NCBI GenBank assembly: GCA_902384795.1
Contig: CABMDC010000003.1
Coordinates: 1 to 43,960 of the forward strand
Origin: Candidatus Gugararchaeum adminiculabundum
Lineage (GTDB): Archaea > Micrarchaeota > Micrarchaeia > Burarchaeales > Gugararchaeaceae
DNA length: 43,960 nucleotides
Direction of reading: 5' to 3'
Part shown: piece after piece, positions 1 to 7,263 of the stretch
Position numbering within the stretch: position 1 is the stretch's first letter
Layout: every line of letters starts with the position of its first letter
The notes under the pieces: model-generated
What the model was told of the DNA's origin: nothing
Seen by the model: only the letters and a program-made list of their open reading frames with translations
Database searches by the model: none
Position numbers and translations under genes: made by a program

Positions 1-939
1 ACCGAGCAATTGACCGTTTCTTTGGAGCACAATAAGGCGTCTGTAAAATTGAGCGACTACGGGCACGGAGAAGTAACCGGCACGTTCATCTCCCCCAACA
101 TACTAAGCGTGCCTGGCAGGACCGTGCAGGACGGCCCGACCGGATCTTCGGTCCTTTCCGCCACTGACTTATTTTTCACCACCGACTGCTCCACGTTCAC
201 CGGAAGATACACCTGGGATTACAGCGACCCGTACGGTTCATGCAGCGGCTCCACCACTTTGAACGGCAGAAACACCAAGGCAGGATGCCCGGCATCCACT
301 GTGCCGGTAGTGATCCCTCCGGTCAACCCGCCATCGGGCGCAAGCGTGGCAGCGGAAATTTCTGCTGTCCGCCCTGATTTGAACACAGTTCTGGAAGCGC
401 GCAGGCTCAGGGACAAGCAACAGGCCTATGCATTGGAACTGGAATTTGACAAGTCCGGAGTTGACAACAGCGCGATGATCAAGCTGGAAAACAAATGGAT
501 AGCAGACGAGACAAAGAAAATTGACGCGGCCGAGCCCGCGCTCGAAGCAAAATATAAAGCAATACTTGAAAAGGACCCGGCCAATTTCTGGGCAAACTGG
601 GACATGGCAGAGCTGAAGAAAACCCAGGGAAATTACAATGACTATATCACTTACTTTGACTCCGCGGCAAGCAACAAAAACGTGATCTCGGATGCAGGGC
701 CAGTGCTCAAGCAGAAAGTTGCGGAAGATCTGGGACTGTCCCATTTTCCGACTCCTGAATCAAGCCCCATGATGCAAAGGGTACGCGATGAGGCAAAGAC
801 CCGCCAAAACGGCCAAATATACAATGTTGACGTTCCAAGCAAGGCAAAGGCGGATGATGAAGTCTGGAAAATAGAGTTCTCCACAGCGCTCTCTTCCAAG
901 CTCTTCAATCATATAAACGAAGTCGCAACGCCCAAATGA
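1..939 (+). CDS. Partial protein with TPR-like C-terminal part, unknown function
   Basis: The frame is open to the left edge, so the 5' end lies outside the window; the TTG at position 10 is probably an internal codon. About 312 residues are visible. The first ~95 look beta-rich with two nearby cysteines (motif DCSTFTGRYTW, then SCSG). A Pro/Val-rich linker (about residues 98-112) follows, then a charged helical part with a TPR-like stretch (AILEKDPANFWANWDMAELKK). No family is recognised with confidence. An extracellular beta domain joined to a helical repeat is an inference. Its stop overlaps or nearly abuts the lipoprotein gene downstream, so the two are probably co-transcribed and both concerned with the cell surface. 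Confidence 0.6.
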   Translation, partial: TEQLTVSLEHNKASVKLSDYGHGEVTGTFISPNILSVPGRTVQDGPTGSSVLSATDLFFTTDCSTFTGRYTWDYSDPYGSCSGSTTLNGRNTKAGCPASTVPVVIPPVNPPSGASVAAEISAVRPDLNTVLEARRLRDKQQAYALELEFDKSGVDNSAMIKLENKWIADETKKIDAAEPALEAKYKAILEKDPANFWANWDMAELKKTQGNYNDYITYFDSAASNKNVISDAGPVLKQKVAEDLGLSHFPTPESSPMMQRVRDEAKTRQNGQIYNVDVPSKAKADDEVWKIEFSTALSSKLFNHINEVATPK

Positions 940-947
940 GGTTAACC

Positions 948-1430
948 ATGGCAACCGGCAACACAAATATCACTGGAAAAAATGCAAAGAACGCAACCAC
1001 TGCGATACTTCTCGCGCTCACAGTTTCACTTCTCATCCTTCTCGCAGGCTGCTCCTCACCTTCGCAGCCATCCTCGGTGAAGAATTCAACTCCTTCAATT
1101 CAGCCCAACACAACAACCGGCGAGTGCACCAGCGAAACAGAATGCTTCATTTCAGCGGCAAACAATTGCGACAATGCGAACCTAACTCTCACCGATAATG
1201 TGGGCACTTTCCAGTACTCGGCTTCAGGCTGCGTTCTCACAAAAACTCTGGTAATTTTGAATGCAAATGAAACTCCGGAAATGAAAAATGCGCTTGAGGG
1301 AAAGAACATGACCTGCATCTATGAAACAGGAAAATTCAACTCAGAATTAGTCACATCCCTGCTCTCAGGAATAGAGTATTGCAACGGGGATCTGAAAGAA
1401 GCCCTGGGCGAACTGGTGCTGTTTAGTTAG
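948..1430 (+). CDS. Small lipoprotein-like exported protein
   Basis: Hypothetical protein of about 160 residues with a clear export signal: a polar, Lys/Asn-rich N-terminus, a hydrophobic core (LLALTVSLLILLAG) and a lipobox-like LLAGC followed by Ser/Pro-rich sequence. The mature part has five further cysteines (motifs CTSETEC, NNCDN, SGCVL, TCIYE, EYCNG), which would suit disulfides outside the cell. The ATG at 948 is chosen because GAGGT sits five bases before it; an ATG at 936 overlaps the previous stop (ATGA) and is the alternative. Family not recognised. It follows the partial upstream gene in one operon and is followed by a T-rich tract. Confidence 0.7.
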   Translation: MATGNTNITGKNAKNATTAILLALTVSLLILLAGCSSPSQPSSVKNSTPSIQPNTTTGECTSETECFISAANNCDNANLTLTDNVGTFQYSASGCVLTKTLVILNANETPEMKNALEGKNMTCIYETGKFNSELVTSLLSGIEYCNGDLKEALGELVLFS

Positions 1431-1447
1431 TTTTCATTTTTCATCCA
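1431..1447 (+). terminator. T-rich probable terminator
   Basis: Two T-runs (TTTTC and ATTTTTC) follow directly on the lipoprotein stop codon. Archaeal RNA polymerase commonly terminates at such tracts without a hairpin. The gene beyond is convergent, so termination here makes sense. Confidence 0.35.
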
Positions 1448-1506
1448 GAAAGAGGCCAAAAGAGGAGGGGTTATTTGTGTGTGGTCCTGCCCCTCCCCCC
1501 TTGGTT

Positions 1507-2010
1507 TCATTTGCTGGTGGTCTTTTGATAAACTAGCGTAAATCTGTCCCTGCCTGCAGGCGGCGCGCTCCTGTGCCTAAAACCAGGCTCACTCCACCTT
1601 TCGCTCCCGAATGCCGGCTCTCCGATTCCCGGCCCGCCCATGCCCATCTGCGTCATGAGCTCGTTGGTCATCACATATATCTGCGCATATTTCGCAAATG
1701 TGGTTTCATTCAATTTTCCGAACATCCCGCCTCCCACCCCATAGGTTTCATGCAGCTGCATCGCAGCCTGGTAGTCCCCGTTTATCACCGCAAGTTTGAA
1801 CTGCTCAATAATATCGCTTGCATTGACGCGCTCAACCTCGGTTTCATTCTGCTCCGCGCCAATCTGCCCGCTACTGGCCACATCAATCGCCGCATCCTCC
1901 GCCTCATGCTCCCTTTCCATTCCCCTGCCGAAACTCGGCATTGCAAGCGCCGTGCCCACAAAAAGGGTCAGCACCATTGCAAACGCCACTGCCACTATTT
2001 TGTTGTTCAT
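1507..2010 (-). CDS. Small exported protein, last gene of an ABC-export operon
   Basis: 167-residue hypothetical protein. It begins with a typical signal peptide (MNNKIVAVAFAMVLTLFVG, then TALAM), followed by an acidic helix (about 30-60) and a helical part with Met/Gly-rich stretches (MTQMGMGGPGIGEP) and a basic C-terminus. GGGGTG lies a few bases before the ATG. It is 37 bases downstream of the permease gene and on the same strand, so it likely belongs to the same transcript as the MacB-like transporter. It might be a cargo or accessory factor; that is inference from position only. Confidence 0.65.
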   Translation of the reverse strand: MNNKIVAVAFAMVLTLFVGTALAMPSFGRGMEREHEAEDAAIDVASSGQIGAEQNETEVERVNASDIIEQFKLAVINGDYQAAMQLHETYGVGGGMFGKLNETTFAKYAQIYVMTNELMTQMGMGGPGIGEPAFGSERWSEPGFRHRSAPPAGRDRFTLVYQKTTSK

Positions 2011-2047
2011 ATCCGCACCCCCGTTTTTTACGCTCTCATCTTAATTC

Positions 2048-3322
2048 CTACTCATACCTAAGTGCATCAATCGGCTCCAGCGCAGCCGCATTCCGGGCAG
2101 GCACAATTCCAGAAACCAAGCCTACTATGATGGAGAACCCCAGCCCTGCGCCCACCAGTTCCAGGGTGAGCATTGAAGGAATTCCCACATCCGCCAGAAG
2201 GGATGAAACCAAAACGCTCAGCAGCACGCCGAGCAATCCGCCGATCAGGCCGATAATCCCTGCTTCAAACATGAACAATTTCAGAATGTCCCTGTTCTTG
2301 GTTCCCAGCGCCTTCAGGATTCCGATATATTTAGTCTGCTCCAGCACGCTCATGAACATGGTATTGGCAACCCCGATCCCGCCCACTATCAATGAGATGG
2401 ATGCGATTCCCCAGAGGAAAATGGAAAGCATGTTGGTAACACTGCTTAGAGTGGCCTGAATGGTCGCCGCGGTCTGTATGGTGAAATCCTCCGTGGTCGG
2501 CGTAACCCCGTGCAGCAATACCAATTCATTCTCAATGTCTGCCGCAACCGCACTCGTGTCATGGTCTGCCGCAGCGATCACCACTATCTGGCTGACCGTT
2601 GTTTTGTTGAACATGGTCTTGGCGACATTTTGGGAGATATAAATCGAGTTGTCCGACCCGCCAAATCCGGTTCCCGATGCATTGATTATCCCGACCACGC
2701 GGAATGCCACGCCATTTATTTTTATCTGCTTGTTCAGTATGTCAAAATCATTGAACGTCCTGTTCACAACCGAATAGCCCAGCACCGCTGAATACCTGTC
2801 GCTGGTGCTCAGCGCCCGTCCATAGAGCATGACATTGCTGCCCAGGACCGTCTGCGCAAACGCCTGCGGTTCGCTCCCAATCACTGTGATTGACGCATTC
2901 TGTTCCTTGTACTGGATGCCGGCCCTGTTCGAAACTTGCGCATCAAGGTATCGCACGCCCGGAATCGTCCTCAGGTCATCGGCTTCGCTGAAGGTTATCT
3001 CATTGGTCGAGGAGCCCCCGCCAAAACCAGGCGGCCTGCCGCCCGCATCTCCCCCTCTTCCCAACGCAAACCCTCCGCCGCCGCCCCCCAGCGCGCCAAC
3101 TCCCACTCTATTCGCGGTTTGCCCTCCAGGGCTTATGTCTATGGTATTCGCGTTCAGCGTGTTCAGCCTGCTGTTTATCTGGTTGCTCAGTCCCATGCTG
3201 ATGGAAATAAGGCTCACAATGGCCGCCACTCCGATAATTATTCCGAGAATGGCGAGCCAGCTGCGCAAATGCCTGTGCTGCAGGGAATTCAGCGCGAGCG
3301 TTACGGTGTCCAATACCTTCAT
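2048..3322 (-). CDS. MacB-like ABC transporter permease (FtsX fold)
   Basis: 424 residues, normal for a MacB/LolC-type permease. It begins with a short cytoplasmic helix and a first membrane segment (LAILGIIIGVAAIVSLISI), then a large extracellular MacB periplasmic core domain (about 50-290). Three membrane segments come near the C-terminus, in the FtsX pattern: after about 295, around 350-375, and about 390-410, where SGIVPARNAAALEPIDALR is the classic permease ending. A Gly-rich insertion sits at about 78-106 of the extracellular domain. Such proteins do not form a pore; they couple ATP use to mechanical work outside the membrane. The gene overlaps the preceding surface-protein gene by 4 bp. 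Confidence 0.9.
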   Translation of the reverse strand: MKVLDTVTLALNSLQHRHLRSWLAILGIIIGVAAIVSLISISMGLSNQINSRLNTLNANTIDISPGGQTANRVGVGALGGGGGGFALGRGGDAGGRPPGFGGGSSTNEITFSEADDLRTIPGVRYLDAQVSNRAGIQYKEQNASITVIGSEPQAFAQTVLGSNVMLYGRALSTSDRYSAVLGYSVVNRTFNDFDILNKQIKINGVAFRVVGIINASGTGFGGSDNSIYISQNVAKTMFNKTTVSQIVVIAAADHDTSAVAADIENELVLLHGVTPTTEDFTIQTAATIQATLSSVTNMLSIFLWGIASISLIVGGIGVANTMFMSVLEQTKYIGILKALGTKNRDILKLFMFEAGIIGLIGGLLGVLLSVLVSSLLADVGIPSMLTLELVGAGLGFSIIVGLVSGIVPARNAAALEPIDALRYE

Positions 3323-5013
3323 GCCATCAGCCCTTTCTTCCTCTCAGCTTTCCTTTTGTTCAGGAGGTGCCTGCGCACAAAGTAGCCTGCAACTCCCAAT
3401 CCGATAACAATCCCTCCGATCTGTACCCAGCCCAGCCCAAAGATGACCCCCTGGTTCCTGCTCCTGCCGCCAAACCCGCCTGTCGAATTCGTAACATCCT
3501 GGCCGGCTGCGGCCGCAGTGGCCGAATCATAGACCTGTATGTCCACGGATTTGTTCACCACATGGGGCACATTGTTAGTGTCCTTGAAGCTGATGGTCAC
3601 TTGAATCGAGTGCGTGCCTGCGGCCAAGTTCCGCGGGACGTTCACATCCAGCTGGAACGTGGAGAAGTCATCCACATTCAGCGTGCCCACGAATTTATCC
3701 GTGGAACTGGTGACCTGCAAATCGCCCCTGTTCGCAGTCACATAAACGCTCCTGATCGCCGCGTTCCCTATGTTCGAAATCTGCACCAACACTTTTCCCC
3801 CAGAGCTTCCTGGGGTAAGGTATGCCGGGGTGGTGGTTGCGCTGACCACGAGCTCAGGAGTCGCCGTGACCGGTATTCCGATATATTGGGTCGCGGATTT
3901 TCCCGAGCCCAGCGTGATGGTCAATGGCAGCGTGTAATAGCCCGCTGTAATCGAGTTTGAAATTCCCAGGGTCACATTTTTGGAAGCGCTCTCTCCTGCC
4001 TCCAGCGTGTCAAAATAAATCCTCGTCACCCCGAGCGGAGTGAACGCGCCGGTCGAGTTGACATCCACGATCGCGTTAAGCTGGTTGGTTCCGGTATTCT
4101 CGATTTTCAGATCGAACACCGCCTGACCTCCAACTTCCGTGGGGGTGCCAGGTTCCATGCTCATTCTATATTGGGTTGAGGGCTCGAGTATGCTCACCGG
4201 CCCCACGTAAAGCGTCTGCGTGCTGCTGGCCCCAAGCGCATCCTGGTAAGTGAAAACCAATGGAATGGTGTATTTTCCCACCGTTGCACTGGACGAGGAA
4301 GTAAGCCTGAGCGTCACATTGGCGGTTGAATCCGTCGGGACGTTTCCCAGCGATTTTTCAGTGGTCCCCTCCAAAGTGAAAGACGAATTTTCCGGGACCG
4401 AAACCACCAGGTTGTTCACCACTCCGCCCTTGTTCTTCACTGCGATGTCAAGCTGGAGCGTTTCCCCTGGCGCAACAACCTTGTTCCCTTCCCCGGTTGT
4501 CACTTCCAGGGTTCCATACTGCGAAGCTATGATCGGAATCGAGGCGGTTGCCAGTTTCGAAACTCCGCTTATGGACGCGCTGGTGTAGTAAATGTCCACC
4601 TTGATTGTGTAAATCCCGCCCGCGACCTCGTTCGGCATCTTGAACGGAATGGTTATCTGCGAGGTCGAGCCCGCGCTTATGTCCCCCCCGGGCATCGACT
4701 GCTGCAAAAAGCTCTGCGAATCGCTATAGTATACGGTCATGCCCGTCGCCGTTTCCTGCCCGGTATTCTGCAGCGTGAGTTTGGCATAGCCCGAAGTTCC
4801 CGGGTAAACGGTTGCAGGAACTGTAGACGTATCGGCCACCTGCAATACTGCGGCGCTGGTGCTCGTGCTGGTGGCTGCAGTGGCTCCGAATCCCGCGCCC
4901 GCCACGCACATCATCAGGAGCACAGCCATTGCCAATATTTTTTCCGTTCCAATCCTGTCCATCATTCCATCACCTTTTTCAATCATCAATTTCCATTTTT
5001 CTTTTCTCTTCAT
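3319..5013 (-). CDS. Surface protein with tandem Ig-like (COG1361-type) domains and C-terminal anchor
   Basis: Up to 564 residues. After the signal segment (TEKILAMAVLLMMCVAGAG) come repeated beta-sandwich domains of the NEW3/CARDB kind, each with turns such as NTGQETATG, NKGGVVNN, NTGTNQLNA and NIGNAAIRS. A C-terminal membrane segment (IGGIVIGLGVAGYFVRR) and a basic tail follow. Start choice: the first ATG is at 5013; ATGs at 4965 and 4962 follow a strong GGTGA site and place the signal peptide at the very N-terminus, so translation may really begin there. The gene lies between the ABC ATPase (one base upstream) and the permease (4-bp overlap). It probably acts as the extracytoplasmic adaptor of this transporter, by position. 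Confidence 0.8.
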   Translation of the reverse strand: MKRKEKWKLMIEKGDGMMDRIGTEKILAMAVLLMMCVAGAGFGATAATSTSTSAAVLQVADTSTVPATVYPGTSGYAKLTLQNTGQETATGMTVYYSDSQSFLQQSMPGGDISAGSTSQITIPFKMPNEVAGGIYTIKVDIYYTSASISGVSKLATASIPIIASQYGTLEVTTGEGNKVVAPGETLQLDIAVKNKGGVVNNLVVSVPENSSFTLEGTTEKSLGNVPTDSTANVTLRLTSSSSATVGKYTIPLVFTYQDALGASSTQTLYVGPVSILEPSTQYRMSMEPGTPTEVGGQAVFDLKIENTGTNQLNAIVDVNSTGAFTPLGVTRIYFDTLEAGESASKNVTLGISNSITAGYYTLPLTITLGSGKSATQYIGIPVTATPELVVSATTTPAYLTPGSSGGKVLVQISNIGNAAIRSVYVTANRGDLQVTSSTDKFVGTLNVDDFSTFQLDVNVPRNLAAGTHSIQVTISFKDTNNVPHVVNKSVDIQVYDSATAAAAGQDVTNSTGGFGGRSRNQGVIFGLGWVQIGGIVIGLGVAGYFVRRHLLNKRKAERKKGLMA

Positions 5014-5014
5014 T

Positions 5015-5749
5015 TCAAAATCCCTTAAGCTTCAATTCCTTTTCCTCGCTCTTTTTCGGCTTCTGAAGCACATCACTTTCAATGCGCCCGTCCTTCAGCG
5101 AAATCACCCTGCCCGCATAGGCCGCAACCTGCGGCTCATGGGTTATGAGAATTATGGTAATCCCCTGCCCCCACAATCTTGAGAACAGCTCCATCACGTC
5201 CTTTCCGGATTTCGAATCAAGGTTTCCGGTCGGCTCATCCGCCAATATGATGCTTGGATTATTCGTCAGCGCCCGCGCAACCGCGACCCTCTGCCTTTCC
5301 CCCCCGCTCAGTTCGTTTGGCATGTTGTGCGCCTTTTCCGCAATCCCCACCAGCGCAAGAAGGTTCTCCACGGCCACCGCCCTTTCGTCCGCATCCCTTC
5401 CGCTTATGATGAGTGGCAGCTCCACGTTCTTGGAAGCGTCCAGGGTCGACGCAAGGTTGAATGCCTGGAAAACAAACCCGATTTTTTCCCTTCTGATCTC
5501 CGCAAGGGAATCGCTGCCCATCTCGGACACCGGCTCGCCGTCGATGTAAATCTCCCCCCTGGTCGGCTTGTCCAGGCATCCCAGAAGATGCAGCAGGGTG
5601 CTCTTGCCGCTTCCCGAAGGGCCGACAATCGCAACGAACTCGCCTTTTTTCACTTCAAAGCTGGCATCCTTCAGCGCCTGGAACTTCCCCTCGTTCTTAT
5701 ACTCCTTGGTAACTCCGGCCATTTTCAGGATTGTTTTTGCCACTGCCAT
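5015..5749 (-). CDS. MacB/LolD-type ABC transporter ATP-binding protein
   Basis: 244 residues, standard for this family. Walker A GPSGSGKST (about 43-51), Q-loop FQAFNL (about 95), signature LSGGERQ (147-153), Walker B with ADEPTGNLDS (about 170-179) and H-loop ITHEP are all intact, so it should hydrolyse ATP. The GNLDS sequence after Walker B is typical of the MacB/LolD/FtsE group. The start at 5749 gives the usual N-terminus; the frame stays open to 5908, but that would run into the divergent gene's promoter. It is the first gene of a four-gene operon (ATPase, surface protein, permease, small exported protein) and powers the FtsX-type permease. Confidence 0.93.
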   Translation of the reverse strand: MAVAKTILKMAGVTKEYKNEGKFQALKDASFEVKKGEFVAIVGPSGSGKSTLLHLLGCLDKPTRGEIYIDGEPVSEMGSDSLAEIRREKIGFVFQAFNLASTLDASKNVELPLIISGRDADERAVAVENLLALVGIAEKAHNMPNELSGGERQRVAVARALTNNPSIILADEPTGNLDSKSGKDVMELFSRLWGQGITIILITHEPQVAAYAGRVISLKDGRIESDVLQKPKKSEEKELKLKGF

Positions 5750-5793
5750 AATTCCATCCCGCACATTTTTTTCAATGCTTATTTTCCCTCTAT

Positions 5794-5823
5794 ACTGTAA
5801 TCCTAATGTAACCTTACTGTAAT
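5794..5823. promoter_or_regulatory. Direct repeats in a divergent promoter, candidate operator
   Basis: ACTGTAAT occurs at 5794-5801 and again at 5816-5823, 22 bp apart (about two helix turns), with a related AATGTAAC between them. They lie between the starts of the leftward ABC operon and the rightward membrane protein/winged-helix pair. The winged-helix protein at 6287 is a natural candidate to bind here, by position only. Confidence 0.4.
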
Positions 5824-5867
5824 AAAGCTTATTAACCTTGCGAACGGAATTTTTAGCAGGTGGTTTG

Positions 5868-6218
5868 ATGGATTTTGATACGCCAACGATGTTTCTTCTG
5901 ATGCGCACCGCAGCGGCCCTGGGTGTCCTTGCAGCGGTATTTTTTTCCTATAGGCTCTACCGCGAAACCGACAAGGGCTGGTACTGGGGCACATTGGTGC
6001 TCTCCGCGTTATTCTTCGCGCTTTCCCAGTGGGTCTTTGTCCTGTTTCCAATCGCCAGGGTGCACGGCCCAGGCCCTGGCGGCCCAGGCCCGGGCCCGAT
6101 GTGGGGGGATTTGGCGCTTTTGCGCGACGTCTGCGAAATTCTCGCGCCTGCGCTGTTCGCAATTTCCTGCTACGGAATTTACAAGACAATGCACGCAATC
6201 CGGAAGCGAGTGGAGTAG
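5868..6218 (+). CDS. Small three-segment membrane protein
   Basis: 116 residues, not recognised. Three likely membrane segments: LLMRTAAALGVLAAVFFSY (about 10-28), LVLSALFFALSQWVFVLF (about 40-60) and EILAPALFAISCYGIY (about 90-106). The loop between segments 2 and 3 is a Pro/Gly repeat (GPGPGGPGPGP). The ATG at 5868 follows AGGTGG with a good spacing; a TTG at 5838 would give a longer but unlikely form. It is divergent from the ABC operon and followed 68 bases later by a winged-helix gene. A membrane sensor paired with a regulator is possible but unproven. Confidence 0.7.
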   Translation: MDFDTPTMFLLMRTAAALGVLAAVFFSYRLYRETDKGWYWGTLVLSALFFALSQWVFVLFPIARVHGPGPGGPGPGPMWGDLALLRDVCEILAPALFAISCYGIYKTMHAIRKRVE

Positions 6219-6286
6219 AAGCAGAAGCGTGAAAGCAGGAAAATGAGGGCAGGAAAAATAAATGCAGCATGAGGTCAGCATAAACA

Positions 6287-6556
6287 ATGAAAACAATCCT
6301 TTTCTACTGGAGCAAGGGCGCGGATGTCCGCCGCAAAATCATTAAAGCCATTGCTGAATGTGAAAAGAAGGAGAACCCCTGCTACCTTAATCTGCTTGCC
6401 GAGAAATTCGAGCTCAGCCACGTGGCTGTCAAAAAGCACCTCGACCTCCTGCTGGAGGAGGGCTATGTGAAAATCCTAAACCCCGACGGAAAACCGGTCT
6501 ATCTGGCGCTCACAAAAAAAGGAACCGACATGCTGCAGGAATTTTCAGGGCGCTAA
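6287..6556 (+). CDS. Winged-helix DNA-binding protein (ArsR/MarR-like)
   Basis: 89 residues, the size of a single winged-helix domain. An N-terminal helix (DVRRKIIKAIAECEKK) leads to the helix-turn-helix (YLNLLAEKFELSHVAVKKHL, about 34-53), a wing (LLEEGYVKILNPDGKPVYLAL) and a last helix (KKGTDMLQEF). No ligand- or metal-binding cysteines are present, so a metal-sensing ArsR role is unlikely. It probably regulates transcription of its own operon or of the divergent ABC exporter through the repeats near 5800; that link is inferred from position. Confidence 0.8.
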   Translation: MKTILFYWSKGADVRRKIIKAIAECEKKENPCYLNLLAEKFELSHVAVKKHLDLLLEEGYVKILNPDGKPVYLALTKKGTDMLQEFSGR

Positions 6557-6585
6557 TTTTAGTTTTTCTTCCATCTGCTCAATCT

Positions 6586-7263
6586 CTAATTTCTTCTTCT
6601 TGCAAAAACAGCCGCCCCTAAAACCAGTGCAAAAATCGCAATCGGTAATTTGCAGGGAGACGATGAAGCTGAAGGCGCAGTGTTTTCTCCTGTCCCATTC
6701 GCCTGCCCATTATTGGAATCATTTTTTTTGTCAGCAGGGACCACCGGGACAGGCTTCTTTTTCAGTGCGAAAGTGTGCTGGGCAACATAGCTCGTAACTT
6801 CTGTTTCATCAGTTGGCGGAACCTCCCCCTGGTCCCCTGCAATGACAGTTACTTCGGCCCCCCAGTTTACAGTATAATCCGTTTTCTTGTTTCCGACTTT
6901 TCCCCAGTACTCCTGGGAAGTTATTGTCACTTCATCATTGTTCGTTTCATAGCCCTCTGCGCTCACTTTTATCTTCGCAGTCGCCACTTCGCCCTCTGGC
7001 GGCATTGTCAAAGTCACTTCCTGGTTCGCTTCCATTAGCGCAATCACATAATTCTCATTCGCCTTGCCAGCCTGTGAATATCCAATGGCAATAGTAAGAT
7101 TCGCAGGAACAAACGCCCCTGTATCCGCATCCACCACATTTATTTTCATGAGCGAGCCCTTTAGCGGAGGCATGCTCCCGCTCCACTGGCCGAACGAAAG
7201 CGCGCAGAAGAGCGCAACCAATGCCAGTGCAACCATGCCCGCATTATTCATCTTCATAATCAT
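6586..7263 (-). CDS. Exported protein with C-terminal membrane anchor
   Basis: 225 residues. A signal peptide (NNAGMVALALVALFCALSFG) is followed by a beta-rich domain resembling a carboxypeptidase-regulatory/PEGA-like fold (DADTGAFVPANLTIAI; AKIKVSAEGYE). Then come a Lys/Pro and Asn/Gly/Ser-rich linker (about 170-205) and a membrane segment ending in ARRRN (CKLPIAIFALVLGAAVFA). This layout fits a protein displayed on the cell surface. Its ATG overlaps the stop of the metalloprotease gene (ATGA), with GAGGT just before, so both come from one transcript and may act together. Confidence 0.75.
   Translation of the reverse strand: MIMKMNNAGMVALALVALFCALSFGQWSGSMPPLKGSLMKINVVDADTGAFVPANLTIAIGYSQAGKANENYVIALMEANQEVTLTMPPEGEVATAKIKVSAEGYETNNDEVTITSQEYWGKVGNKKTDYTVNWGAEVTVIAGDQGEVPPTDETEVTSYVAQHTFALKKKPVPVVPADKKNDSNNGQANGTGENTAPSASSSPCKLPIAIFALVLGAAVFARRRN

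Noticed and set aside
238-744. 168-codon reverse-strand frame
   Set aside because: It is antisense to the better-supported forward gene and has Cys/Phe-rich, non-protein-like composition.
5750-5908. N-terminal extension of the ABC ATPase
   Set aside because: The extension crosses the divergent promoter, is unlike the family, and the ATG at 5749 gives the standard N-terminus.
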